Shown one piece after another: positions 54,274 to 63,206 of a stretch of 64,000 nt of DNA (its first letter is position 1; each line of letters starts with the position of its first letter). The notes below the pieces were generated by a model. That model searched no databases, had not been told where the DNA came from, and was given only the letters and a program-made list of their open reading frames with translations. This DNA comes from Flagellimonas_B algarum (GTDB taxonomy: Bacteria; Bacteroidota; Bacteroidia; Flavobacteriales; Flavobacteriaceae). The translations under genes and the position numbers were made by a program. Location of the stretch: the NCBI RefSeq assembly GCF_040513375.1, contig NZ_JBEVTG010000003.1:372001-436000 (forward strand), given 5' to 3'.

Positions 54274-55107
54274 ATGCATAACCTTAACGACCTTATGATA
54301 ACAATAAACGAAACATTAAAAGAAGCGATTTACGCGGCCATTGAAGGTGGAATCGCAATTTTGGATATTTACGAATCGGATGATATCGGGGTGCAGGTCA
54401 AAGACGATAAATCACCTTTGACCTTAGCGGATTTAGCTTCGAATACCGCAATCATGGCACGATTGGAAGGATTGGGAGTCCCTATCATCAGCGAAGAGAA
54501 CAAGGAAATTGACTATGAAGAACGTCGGGCTTGGTCCAGCTGTTGGTTGGTCGACCCCTTAGACGGTACGAAGGAATTCATAAAAAGGAACGGTGAGTTT
54601 ACGGTCAACATCGCCCTGATCGAAAATCAAAAACCCGTTTTCGGAGTAATTTATGTACCCGTGACCCGGGATCTTTATGTTGGGTTCGTGGGAGAATCGA
54701 AAGCCTTCAAAGTGACGCTTTCCGAAGACCATGCCTTCGACTTTACGAGTTTGGATGATGAACATATGATCGCCTATTCGGCCCCAGAAGGCGGAACGGT
54801 CAATGTGGTCGGTAGTCGTTCTCACATGAATCAGGATACCGAGGACTATATTAATGAGCTTAAAGCGCAATACGAGACCGTAAATATCGTTTCAAAGGGA
54901 AGCTCCTTAAAATTCTGTCTGGTTGCCGAAGGCGGTGCACATCTGTACCCCAGGTATGCTCCAACGATGGAATGGGATACCGCTGCCGGTCAAGCGATTT
55001 GTAACGCCGTCGGACTGGAAGTCATTTCACGCGAAACCGGAAAAGAACTTTTATACAATAGGAGTAATCTTTTGAACAGTCATTTTTTGGTGCGCTTTGC
55101 TCAGTAG
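54274..55107 (+). CDS. cysQ: 3'(2'),5'-bisphosphate nucleotidase CysQ
   Basis: A 277-residue inositol-monophosphatase-fold enzyme with ISEENKEIDYEERR, DPLDGTKEFIKRNGEFTVNIALI and the C-terminal PTMEWDTAAGQAI metal site. It hydrolyses PAP, the by-product of sulfotransferases or PAPS reductase, to AMP. The ATG at 54295 (MITINETLKEA) is a good alternative start. It is the first gene of the sulfate-activation operon and overlaps the DUF2061 gene. A TTACTTTG element lies 63 bases upstream, one base away from the -7 consensus. Confidence 0.95.
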   Translation: MHNLNDLMITINETLKEAIYAAIEGGIAILDIYESDDIGVQVKDDKSPLTLADLASNTAIMARLEGLGVPIISEENKEIDYEERRAWSSCWLVDPLDGTKEFIKRNGEFTVNIALIENQKPVFGVIYVPVTRDLYVGFVGESKAFKVTLSEDHAFDFTSLDDEHMIAYSAPEGGTVNVVGSRSHMNQDTEDYINELKAQYETVNIVSKGSSLKFCLVAEGGAHLYPRYAPTMEWDTAAGQAICNAVGLEVISRETGKELLYNRSNLLNSHFLVRFAQ

Positions 55108-55531
55108 GATACCACATAAAAGACATATTGCCAAGACCATTACTTGGAGGTTCGTAGGAACCATGGACACCATTTTGTTGTCGTGGTTCATTTCGGGTAA
55201 TCCGTTCGTGGGACTTAAGATAGGGGTGGCGGAATCGATAACGAAAATGGTCCTTTATTTTTTGCATGAGCGGTTGTGGATCCGGTTCAACATCCGTGAA
55301 AGCCGGAAGCGACACCTTTTGAAAACCGTAACATGGCGCGCTATCGGCACCATTGATACCATCGTAATTTCCTGGATCATCTCGGGCAACCCCTATACCG
55401 GCCTTAAGATCGGATTCGCTGAAATACTCACCAAAATGATTTTGTATTATTTGCATGAACGTGCGTGGTATCGGATTAACTTTGGACTTGATAAAATTCA
55501 CAGAGCTCGAAAATGGAGAAGAACGTCGTAA
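55097..55531 (+). CDS. Tandem DUF2061 membrane protein in sulfate-activation operon
   Basis: A 144-residue protein with two copies of DUF2061: HIAKTITWRFVGTMDTILLSW.ISGNP with KIGVAESITKMVLYFLHERLW, and HLLKTVTWRAIGTIDTIVISW with KIGFAEILTKMILYYLHERAW. Each copy gives about two short hydrophobic segments. Such genes are seen beside cysC/cysND and are called a sulfate-assimilation partner, but the role is not known. It begins at TTG 55097 inside cysQ (no usable ATG) and its end overlaps cysC by 19 bases. Confidence 0.85.
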   Translation: MLSRIPHKRHIAKTITWRFVGTMDTILLSWFISGNPFVGLKIGVAESITKMVLYFLHERLWIRFNIRESRKRHLLKTVTWRAIGTIDTIVISWIISGNPYTGLKIGFAEILTKMILYYLHERAWYRINFGLDKIHRARKWRRTS

Positions 55532-56097
55532 AACACAATTACAACATCGATCTTGAGCAGCGAAGAAAGGCGAACGGGCACCATTCGTTCTTGATTTTCT
55601 TTACCGGGCTTTCGGGTTCGGGCAAATCGACCATCGCCAATAGATTGGAGCAACGCCTTTTCGATGAAGGGGTCAAGACCTATACCCTTGATGGTGACAA
55701 TATGAGAAAGGGCATTAATAGTGACCTATCGTTCAGCCCATCAGACCGTTCCGAAAATATCCGAAGGATCGGTGAAATTGCGAACCTGTTCGTTGATGCG
55801 GGGGTGGTCGTTTTAGCGGCATTCGTTGCTCCATATGAAAAGGACAGGGAGCGGATAAAAGCTTGTGTCGGTAGTGAAAGCTATATCGAGGTCTTTGTGA
55901 ACACCAGTCTTGAAGAATGTGAAAGACGCGACGTGAAAGGGCTTTACAAAAAAGCGAGGGCAGGGGAAATCAAGAACATGACCGGCATTTCGGCACCTTA
56001 TGAACCCCCTCGGCAACCCAATGTGGAGGTTACCGAACAAAATTCCATAGAAGAATCAGTGGAGATCATCTTCCAAAAAATCAAGAATATCCTATGA
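55513..56097 (+). CDS. cysC: Adenylyl-sulfate kinase
   Basis: A 194-residue P-loop kinase: FFTGLSGSGKSTIANRL, the APS site DGDNMRKGINSDLSFSPSDRSENIRR and a catalytic-loop region with VKGLYKKARAGEIKNMTGI. It phosphorylates APS to PAPS. It overlaps DUF2061 and cysD (4 bases). Its presence rather than only an APS reductase shows the cluster is aimed at PAPS. Confidence 0.97.
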   Translation: MEKNVVKHNYNIDLEQRRKANGHHSFLIFFTGLSGSGKSTIANRLEQRLFDEGVKTYTLDGDNMRKGINSDLSFSPSDRSENIRRIGEIANLFVDAGVVVLAAFVAPYEKDRERIKACVGSESYIEVFVNTSLEECERRDVKGLYKKARAGEIKNMTGISAPYEPPRQPNVEVTEQNSIEESVEIIFQKIKNIL

Positions 56098-57017
56098 AAC
56101 AGTTTGCAAGTGATTACAATTACTCATTGAACTATATCGATGAGTTGGAATCAGAAGCGATCTATGTCTTGCGAGAGGTATGGGCACAATTTCAAAATCC
56201 GGTCATCCTTTTTTCAGGAGGTAAAGACTCGATCGTAGTGACACATTTGGCCAAGAAGGCTTTTCATCCGAGTAAGATCCCTTTTTCGTTGATGCATGTC
56301 GATACCGGACATAATTTTCCGGAGACCATCAAATTCAGGGATGACCTCATCAATGATCTGGGAGCGCGATTGATCGTTGGGTCGGTTCAAGAATCCATCG
56401 ATCAAGGTAGGGTCGCCGAAGAAAAAGGCAAGAACGCCACGCGGAACGCCTTACAGATCACGACGCTTTTGGATGCCATTGAGAGTAATAAAGTGGATTG
56501 TGCTATTGGTGGTGGACGTCGTGATGAGGAAAAAGCCAGGGCCAAGGAACGCTTCTTTTCGCACCGGGACGATTTTGGGCAATGGGATCCCAAAAACCAG
56601 CGCCCTGAACTTTGGAACCTTTTTAATGGCAAGCACTTTGAAGGAGAACACTTTCGCGCTTTTCCCATAAGTAACTGGACGGAAATGGACGTTTGGAACT
56701 ATATCATGAGGGAAAACATCGCCATTCCTTCGTTGTATTTGGCGCACGAGCGTGAAGTGGTTTGGCGTAACGGGTCTTGGATACCGAATTCGGAGTTCTT
56801 GATCCTTGATGAGAACGAGACCATTGAGAAAAAGAAAATCCGATTCCGAACCTTGGGTGATATCACCATCACGGGTGGGATCGAGTCAGATGCCGATACG
56901 ATCGAAAAAGTGGTGCAAGAGGTTTCGGCCATGCGCCAAACCGAACGGGGCAATCGCTCGGATGATAAAAGATCCGAAACGGCAATGGAAGATAGAAAGA
57001 AACAAGGTTATTTTTAA
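56094..57017 (+). CDS. cysD: Sulfate adenylyltransferase subunit 2
   Basis: A 307-residue PP-loop ATPase with ILFSGGKDSIVVTHLA, HVDTGHNFPETIKFRD, GGRRDEEKARAKER and the C-terminal RFRTLGDITITGGIES. With CysN it joins sulfate and ATP to APS. It overlaps cysC by four bases and cysN follows 11 bases on. Confidence 0.97.
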   Translation: MKQFASDYNYSLNYIDELESEAIYVLREVWAQFQNPVILFSGGKDSIVVTHLAKKAFHPSKIPFSLMHVDTGHNFPETIKFRDDLINDLGARLIVGSVQESIDQGRVAEEKGKNATRNALQITTLLDAIESNKVDCAIGGGRRDEEKARAKERFFSHRDDFGQWDPKNQRPELWNLFNGKHFEGEHFRAFPISNWTEMDVWNYIMRENIAIPSLYLAHEREVVWRNGSWIPNSEFLILDENETIEKKKIRFRTLGDITITGGIESDADTIEKVVQEVSAMRQTERGNRSDDKRSETAMEDRKKQGYF

Positions 57018-57028
57018 AATACGGAAGA

Positions 57029-58285
57029 ATGGGCATTAGTAATAACCAATTATTACGATTTACGACCGCAGGAAGTGTCGATGACGGTAAAAGTACTTTG
57101 ATCGGAAGATTGTTGTACGATTCGAAATCCATATTCGAAGACCAACTGCAGGCCGTTGAAAGTACAAGCAAACAAAAAGGACATGAAGGGGTCGACCTCG
57201 CTTTATTTACCGATGGTCTTCGCGACGAGCGCGAACAAGGAATAACCATTGATGTAGCATATCGTTATTTCACGACTCCAAAACGGAAATTCATTATTGC
57301 CGATACTCCAGGGCACATCCAATACACCAGAAATATGGTAACCGGCGCTTCAACTGCGAACGCCGCGATCATTTTGGTAGATGCCAGACACGGGGTTATC
57401 GAACAGACCAAACGGCATGCTTTCATCGCATCTTTGCTCCAAATCCCCCATTTGATCGTTTGTATCAATAAAATGGACTTGGTCGATTTCAAGGAAGAAG
57501 CCTATAACAATGTGTTGCGGCAATTTGAGGAATTCTCGACCAAACTGTTCGTCAAAGATGTTCGGTTCATTCCGATCAGTGCACTCCTTGGAGACAATGT
57601 GGTCAACCGATCGGAGAATATGGGCTGGTACAACGGGGCTCCGCTCTTACACACCTTGGAAACCCTTCATATTAGTAGTGATATCAACAAAGTCGATTCT
57701 AGGTTTCCCGTACAGACCGTTTTACGGCCACAGCGTGAAGGATTTATCGATTATCGTGGTTATGCCGGTCGCATATCAAGCGGGATTTTTAGGGTAGGGG
57801 AAGAAGTTACCGTTTTACCATCCGGATTCAATTCGAAGATAAAATCCATTGATGGACCCAATGGTGAAATCAAGGAAGCCTTTGCACCCATGTCCATTTC
57901 CATGACTTTGGAAGATGATATTGACGTAGCTCGTGGCGACATGATCGTTCGCTCGAACAACAGGCCTGATCCCGTTCAAGAAATCGAAGTCATGCTTTGT
58001 TGGTTGAATAGCGACCCGGCCCGACCACGTACAAAGTATACCGTTCGACACACGACCAATGAGCAGACGGCATTGATCAAGGAGGTCGTTTATAAAATCG
58101 ACATTAACAGTTTAGGTCGGAATTTCGATGATAAGGAAATGAAAATGAACGATATATGCAAGGTGAAAATCAAAACGGTCAAGCCCTTGATGATCGATTC
58201 TTATCGAGATAACCGCATTACCGGTAGTGTCATCTTAATCGACGAAAGTACGAACGAGACCGTAGCCGCCGGAATGATCGTTTGA
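57029..58285 (+). CDS. cysN: Sulfate adenylyltransferase subunit 1 (GTPase)
   Basis: A 418-residue EF-Tu-like GTPase with FTTAGSVDDGKSTLIGRLLYD (G1), DTPGHIQYTRNM (G3) and NKMDLVDF (G4), followed by two beta-barrel domains. GTP hydrolysis drives APS formation by CysD. At 418 residues it is shorter than E. coli CysN and lacks a fused CysC, which is separate here. It ends the operon; no cysH or cysIJ follows. Confidence 0.97.
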   Translation: MGISNNQLLRFTTAGSVDDGKSTLIGRLLYDSKSIFEDQLQAVESTSKQKGHEGVDLALFTDGLRDEREQGITIDVAYRYFTTPKRKFIIADTPGHIQYTRNMVTGASTANAAIILVDARHGVIEQTKRHAFIASLLQIPHLIVCINKMDLVDFKEEAYNNVLRQFEEFSTKLFVKDVRFIPISALLGDNVVNRSENMGWYNGAPLLHTLETLHISSDINKVDSRFPVQTVLRPQREGFIDYRGYAGRISSGIFRVGEEVTVLPSGFNSKIKSIDGPNGEIKEAFAPMSISMTLEDDIDVARGDMIVRSNNRPDPVQEIEVMLCWLNSDPARPRTKYTVRHTTNEQTALIKEVVYKIDINSLGRNFDDKEMKMNDICKVKIKTVKPLMIDSYRDNRITGSVILIDESTNETVAAGMIV

Positions 58286-58511
58286 TCGATCGACATCATC
58301 TTGGTTGCATTCAAGGATGCTGTGATTTTTGATTTCGGAAGCGCTACATTAGGTTGTGTACCCTTAAAATCGAATCGGTTGGAAGGGCACATCTTGATTG
58401 TGGATGAACTTTTACCGATGACGTCTTGTTACCTAGAGGAATCCACGCATAGGCTTCCCAAAAACGGATAATCCAAAACAAGGTTAGTATTCGATCTTAG
58501 CTACCCGAAAT

Positions 58512-59546
58512 TCAATCGTTGTTGAAATAGGATTTGTACCAGCGCACGAAATTTTCGATTCCTGTCGACAATGAAGTAGTCGGTCGGTACCCGTAATCTT
58601 TTCCCATAGAATCGATATCGGCCCAAGTCCTCGGAACGTCGCCGGGTTGGTGCGGCAAATATTCTTTGACCGCTTCCTTTCCCAATGCCCCTTCAATGGT
58701 CGCGATGAACTCCTTTAAGGGTACCGGGGTGTTGTTACCGATATTATAGATCCGTGATTGACCGCCTTTTACACTGGGATCACCCATAGAACCTTTTTCG
58801 ATAACGCTGACCACACCGTTCACGATATCGTCGATATAGGTGAAATCGCGTTCTAGATTCCCATGGTTGAAGACCTTGATGGCTTTCGACTTCTCTATGG
58901 CATCGGTAAATAGAAAATAAGCCATGTCAGGACGGCCCCAAGGGCCGTAGACCGTAAAGAAGCGTAATCCGGTAACGGCAATCCCGAAAAGGTGGCTGTA
59001 GGTATGGGCCAACAATTCGTTGCTTTTTTTCGTAGCAGCGTAAAGACTTACGGGCGCATCGGTTTTTTGGTCAGTATGAAATGGGATTTCACCGCTGGCG
59101 CCATAGACACTTGAACTACTGGCGTAAACCAGATGTTTGATATCGAAGTTCTTACAACATTCCAAGATATTCAAAAAGCCCACCACGTTCGAATCTACAT
59201 AAACCTCTGGGTTTTCGATGCTGTAGCGAACACCGGCCTGGGCCGCTAGATTACAAACGATGTCGAATTTCTGTTTTCTGAAGAGTCTCGGTACCTTCTC
59301 GCGATCTTCGATGGCCATGCGAACGAAAGAAAGCGCCTCACCATAAAGGTCGCCGTAACAAAGGATATGGTATTGACTGGCATCGGTCTGGCGAATGCCC
59401 AGCTGTTCAAGCCGGGCGTATTTGAGTTTGCTGTCGTAATAGCCGTTGATATTGTCCAAGGCGACGACGTGGTGCCCCTTGTCAAGCAAGACTTTGACGG
59501 TATGGAAACCGATAAAGCCCGCTGCTCCAGTAACCAGTATTTTCAT
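58512..59546 (-). CDS. UDP-glucuronate 4-epimerase (SDR)
   Basis: A 344-residue SDR enzyme: KILVTGAAGFIGFHTVKVLLDKGHHVVALDNINGYYDSKLK, SSSSVYG, catalytic YAATKKSNE and RFFTVYGPWGRPDMAYFLFTDAI. The DNINGYYD...LK block and WGRPDMA fit the UDP-glucuronate epimerases (CapI, WbnK, UgA). It should interconvert UDP-GlcA and UDP-GalA. It follows ugd with a 25-base gap on the same strand. Confidence 0.93.
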   Translation of the reverse strand: MKILVTGAAGFIGFHTVKVLLDKGHHVVALDNINGYYDSKLKYARLEQLGIRQTDASQYHILCYGDLYGEALSFVRMAIEDREKVPRLFRKQKFDIVCNLAAQAGVRYSIENPEVYVDSNVVGFLNILECCKNFDIKHLVYASSSSVYGASGEIPFHTDQKTDAPVSLYAATKKSNELLAHTYSHLFGIAVTGLRFFTVYGPWGRPDMAYFLFTDAIEKSKAIKVFNHGNLERDFTYIDDIVNGVVSVIEKGSMGDPSVKGGQSRIYNIGNNTPVPLKEFIATIEGALGKEAVKEYLPHQPGDVPRTWADIDSMGKDYGYRPTTSLSTGIENFVRWYKSYFNND

Positions 59547-59571
59547 GTTCAGTGTTCGCGTTAATAGACGT

Positions 59572-60969
59572 TTATGACTCGCCTATTTTATAACATTTGA
59601 ATCCGATGGCCGACAACTTTTTGGTGTCCAAAACCCGCCTTCCATCAAAAAGGAAAGCCGGTTTCAACATCGATTCGTATATGTTTTTCCAGTCGTATTC
59701 CAAGAACTCGTCCCATTCGGTCAAAACGGCCACGGCATGGGCATCTTTGACGATGGCGGTCGGGTCGGTATGTACCTTCAATAGCCTTCTGTTCTCTTCG
59801 GGACTACGGGTGCCCAAATAATCCAAATCGGCATAAATCTGTTCTTCCGGCACTTTGGGGTCGTAGACATGGATCTCGGCATTCTCTTCTAGGAGCGCGT
59901 CAGCTACATATATGGCGGCGGATTCACGGGTATCGTTGGTGTCCTTTTTGAAGGCCCATCCAAAAAATACGATTTTTTTGCCGGAAACGGTATTGTACAA
60001 GGTCGTTACGATATTATCGGCGAAACGCTTTTTTTGGTAATCGTTCATAATGATTACCTGTTCCCAATAGTCGGCGACTTCCTGTAACCCGAAACTTCTT
60101 GCGATATAGACCAAGTTTAAAATGTCTTTCTGGAAACAAGATCCCCCGAAACCGACGGATGACTTCAAGAACTTAGCCCCAATTCTACTATCTCGGCCGA
60201 TGGCCCTAGCAACTTCGTCGACATTGGCGTCGGTTTTTTCACACAAGGCCGAAATCGAGTTGATAGAGGAAACCCGCTGGGCCAAAAAGGCGTTTGCGAC
60301 AAGTTTCGAAAGTTCGGAAGACCATACATTGGTCTGCAAGATACGTTCCTTGGGCAACCAATGTTCGTAAATGGCGCTCAAAGCATCTTTTGCAGCTTGC
60401 CCTGATTCCGATTCCTCGCCCCCTATCAATACCCTGTCGGCATCCAAGAGGTCATCGATGGCCGTTCCTTCGGCCAAAAATTCAGGATTCGATAAAATTT
60501 CGAATTTCACCCCGCTACCGGTATTGTCCAAGATACTTTTGACCGCTTCGGCGGTTCGAACCGGCAAAGTCGATTTCTCAACAACGATCTTATCCGTAGT
60601 GGCTACTTTGGCGATGTTCCGGGCACACAATTCAATATACTTTAAATCGGCTGCTTGCCCTTTCCCTTTTCCATATGTTTTGGTAGGGGTATTGACCGAA
60701 ATGAAAATCATTTCCGATTCGTCAATGGCCTTATCGACTTCGGTGGTGAAAAAAAGGTTTTTACCACGGGTTTTGGCCACGATTTCCTTTAAACCAGGTT
60801 CGTATACCGGTAAATTGTCAAGATTCTCGTCATTCCATTGATCAATCCGCGCTTGGTTGATATCGACTACCGAGACCTTGATTTCAGGGCATTTCAAAGC
60901 GATAACCGACATTGTAGGTCCACCTACATACCCTGCTCCGATACAACAAATTTTGGTCACTTTTTTCAT
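59572..60969 (-). CDS. ugd: UDP-glucose 6-dehydrogenase (eukaryote-like type)
   Basis: A 465-residue enzyme: ICCIGAGYVGGPTMSVIALKCPEIKVSVVDIN, SVNTPTKTYG, VVEKSTLPVRTAE, LSNPEFLAEGTAI and catalytic Cys in VGFGGSCFQKDILNLVY. It oxidises UDP-glucose to UDP-glucuronate with two NAD. The sequence (long N-terminal KKVTKICCIGAGYVGGPTM, GKGKGQAADLKYIELCAR) is of the type usually found in animals and plants, also seen in some Bacteroidota. It is followed by the 4-epimerase. Confidence 0.96.
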   Translation of the reverse strand: MKKVTKICCIGAGYVGGPTMSVIALKCPEIKVSVVDINQARIDQWNDENLDNLPVYEPGLKEIVAKTRGKNLFFTTEVDKAIDESEMIFISVNTPTKTYGKGKGQAADLKYIELCARNIAKVATTDKIVVEKSTLPVRTAEAVKSILDNTGSGVKFEILSNPEFLAEGTAIDDLLDADRVLIGGEESESGQAAKDALSAIYEHWLPKERILQTNVWSSELSKLVANAFLAQRVSSINSISALCEKTDANVDEVARAIGRDSRIGAKFLKSSVGFGGSCFQKDILNLVYIARSFGLQEVADYWEQVIIMNDYQKKRFADNIVTTLYNTVSGKKIVFFGWAFKKDTNDTRESAAIYVADALLEENAEIHVYDPKVPEEQIYADLDYLGTRSPEENRRLLKVHTDPTAIVKDAHAVAVLTEWDEFLEYDWKNIYESMLKPAFLFDGRRVLDTKKLSAIGFKCYKIGES

Positions 60970-61226
60970 ACTATGAGTGTGAATGGTCTTGAATAAGTTT
61001 TGAATAAAAAATAACTAAAAACAACGAATAGTTACTTTGAAACGCATAATTATGTTATTTCATATAAATGACAAAGAATATAAGTGAATTTGTAATTTAA
61101 ACGAGGAATTTTTGGTCTTTAACGAATAATGGCTCCTTGGGTATCGTTCCGAACAAACTATGATTAATTTTAAATCGAAAAACCGAACTGAAGTAAATGG
61201 TTCTCCCAAATCTAACTGATTGAGTT

Positions 61227-63171
61227 ATGTTCGAAAATTACTTTTCCAACAACATTCATAGACACACTTCGAAATGGGTGGTATTGGTCATCGATTCCAC
61301 TTTGATTTCATTGTCGTTCTTCCTTTCGTATCTGATACGGTTCAATTTGACGATGAAATTCAACACCGATATGCTTTGGATCCAATTACCGATGGTGGTT
61401 ATTTTGACCTTGATCGCTTTTTTGGTGACGGGATCCTATAAAGGCGTGGTACGGCATACCGGTGTGAAGGATGTCTATAATATTTTCAATGCCATTTGCC
61501 TTTCGAGTATCTTATTGATTTGTTTCGTTATCGCCAATAGGACGTTCGGACTCATCCCGAATTTCACCATACCCTTATCGATCATCATCATCCATAGTTT
61601 GATCGGATTTTTGGCCTTGACCGCCGCACGATATATTTTCAAAACCCTTTACACGAATTTTATTAGAAGGTACAATACCTCGAAGAACGTATTGATTTAT
61701 GGTGCCGGTGAATCCGGGGTGTTGACATACAACGCGATATCAAGTCATTCGGGTAACAAGATCAGGGTGTTGGGTTATATCGATGACGATTTACAGAAAA
61801 TTGGAAAAAGCATCAATGGGACCAAGGTTTTCGGTAAGGAAATCCTGAATAAGGATTTCTTGGTACAGAAAGAGATCAGCGAGGTCATTTTCGCCACCAG
61901 TGATGTTGAAACCAGTAAATTGCGAAAACTCGTCGAAAACCTGGTCGATCTCACCGTTGAAGTGAAGATCGTTCCTCCCGTTGAAAAATGGATCAATGGT
62001 GAGCTCAATGTCGCCCAGATCAAACAAGTACAGATAGAAGACCTTTTAAATAGGGTCCCGATCCGTGTGAAAAGTTCGAAGGTCGGTGAACAGTTGAAAG
62101 GGCAGAGTATCATGGTCACCGGTGGCGCAGGATCAATAGGTAGTGAGATCGTTCGCCAAATCGCGAACTACGATTACAAATCATTGATCGTGATCGACCA
62201 AGCGGAGTCGGCCTTGTATGACCTGCAACAAGAGCTAAAGCAAAACGGGTTCCATAATTTCGTCCCCATCGTTAGTGACATCCGTGACAAGAACCGCATG
62301 AACGCATATTTTCAGGAGTTCAAACCCACAATGGTCTTTCATGCGGCAGCATACAAACACGTGCCTTTGATGGAATGCAATGCCTATGAAGCCACGAAGA
62401 CAAATGTCATCGGCACTAAAATTTTAAGTGATCTGGCCTTACAGCATGGGGTCGATAAATTCGTATTCGTATCGACCGACAAGGCCGTCAACCCAACCAA
62501 TGTCATGGGAGCGACCAAACGGATCGCTGAAATGTACATTAGTTGTTTGAACCAAGAAAACAAGACAAAATTCATCACCACTCGTTTCGGTAATGTTCTC
62601 GGGTCGAATGGTTCGGTCATTCCGTTGTTCAAAAAACAGATTGAAAAGGGGGGGGCCGTTGACGGTCACCCACCGCGAGATTACCCGATACTTCATGACC
62701 ATCCCGGAAGCTTCCCAGTTGGTTCTTGAAGCAGGTTCAATGGGCTCTGGGGGTGAGATTTTCATTTTCGACATGGGTGAATCCGTAAAAATATTCGACC
62801 TGGCCAAGAATATGATCAAGCTTTCCGGACTGCGATACCCAGAAGATATCGATATCAAGGTAACCGGCCTAAGACCGGGAGAAAAGCTGTATGAAGAACT
62901 TCTGGCCAATGGTGAAAATACCCTGCCGACCTACCACAAAAAGATCATGATCGGTAAGGTAAGGGAACAAAACTATGCGAAAACACGCGCCCTAATCGAC
63001 GAACTTTGTGTTTCCAACATCTTTTTCAGTGAGAATATCGTGAAACTGATGAAGAAAATCGTTCCTGAGTTCATCTCCAATAATTCGGAATACTGTGATT
63101 TGGATGAGGCCGAGGAATCGGACACCACCGAAGATTCCCGAAAACAACAGAATAAGATTTTGCAGCCTTGA
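61227..63171 (+). CDS. Large SDR sugar 4,6-dehydratase (WbpM/PglF/CapD-like), frameshifted
   Basis: Read as one gene this is about 647 residues: four membrane helices (15-140), a first Rossmann region (YGAGESGVL, 158-166), and a catalytic SDR domain starting IMVTGGAGSIGSE (295-307) with VSTDKAVNPTNVMGATKR, where Met replaces the usual Tyr as in WbpM. It should make UDP-4-keto-6-deoxy-HexNAc. The frame breaks at G8 (62648-62655): as given, translation ends at 62729 after GHPPRDYPILHD. One fewer G restores GGPLTVTHREITRYFMTIPEAS to 63171. wza-like gene follows. Confidence 0.85.
62648..62655 (+). repeat. G8 homopolymer at the frameshift
   Basis: A run of eight G residues where seven would keep the frame with the conserved GPLTVTHR motif of this family. 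It is both the most likely site of a base-call error and a feasible slipped-strand tract. Confidence 0.85.
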
Positions 63172-63206
63172 ACATAACATTGTAGTTTTAGCATAAATAA
63201 AAAAGT

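Noticed and set aside
58286..58471. Open frame directly after cysN (about 61 codons) that looks like protein
   Set aside because: It has no ATG start (first TTG at 58301), no recognised motif, and a run of this length without a stop occurs by chance in about one case in twenty. It is more likely spacer than a gene or a cysN read-through tail.
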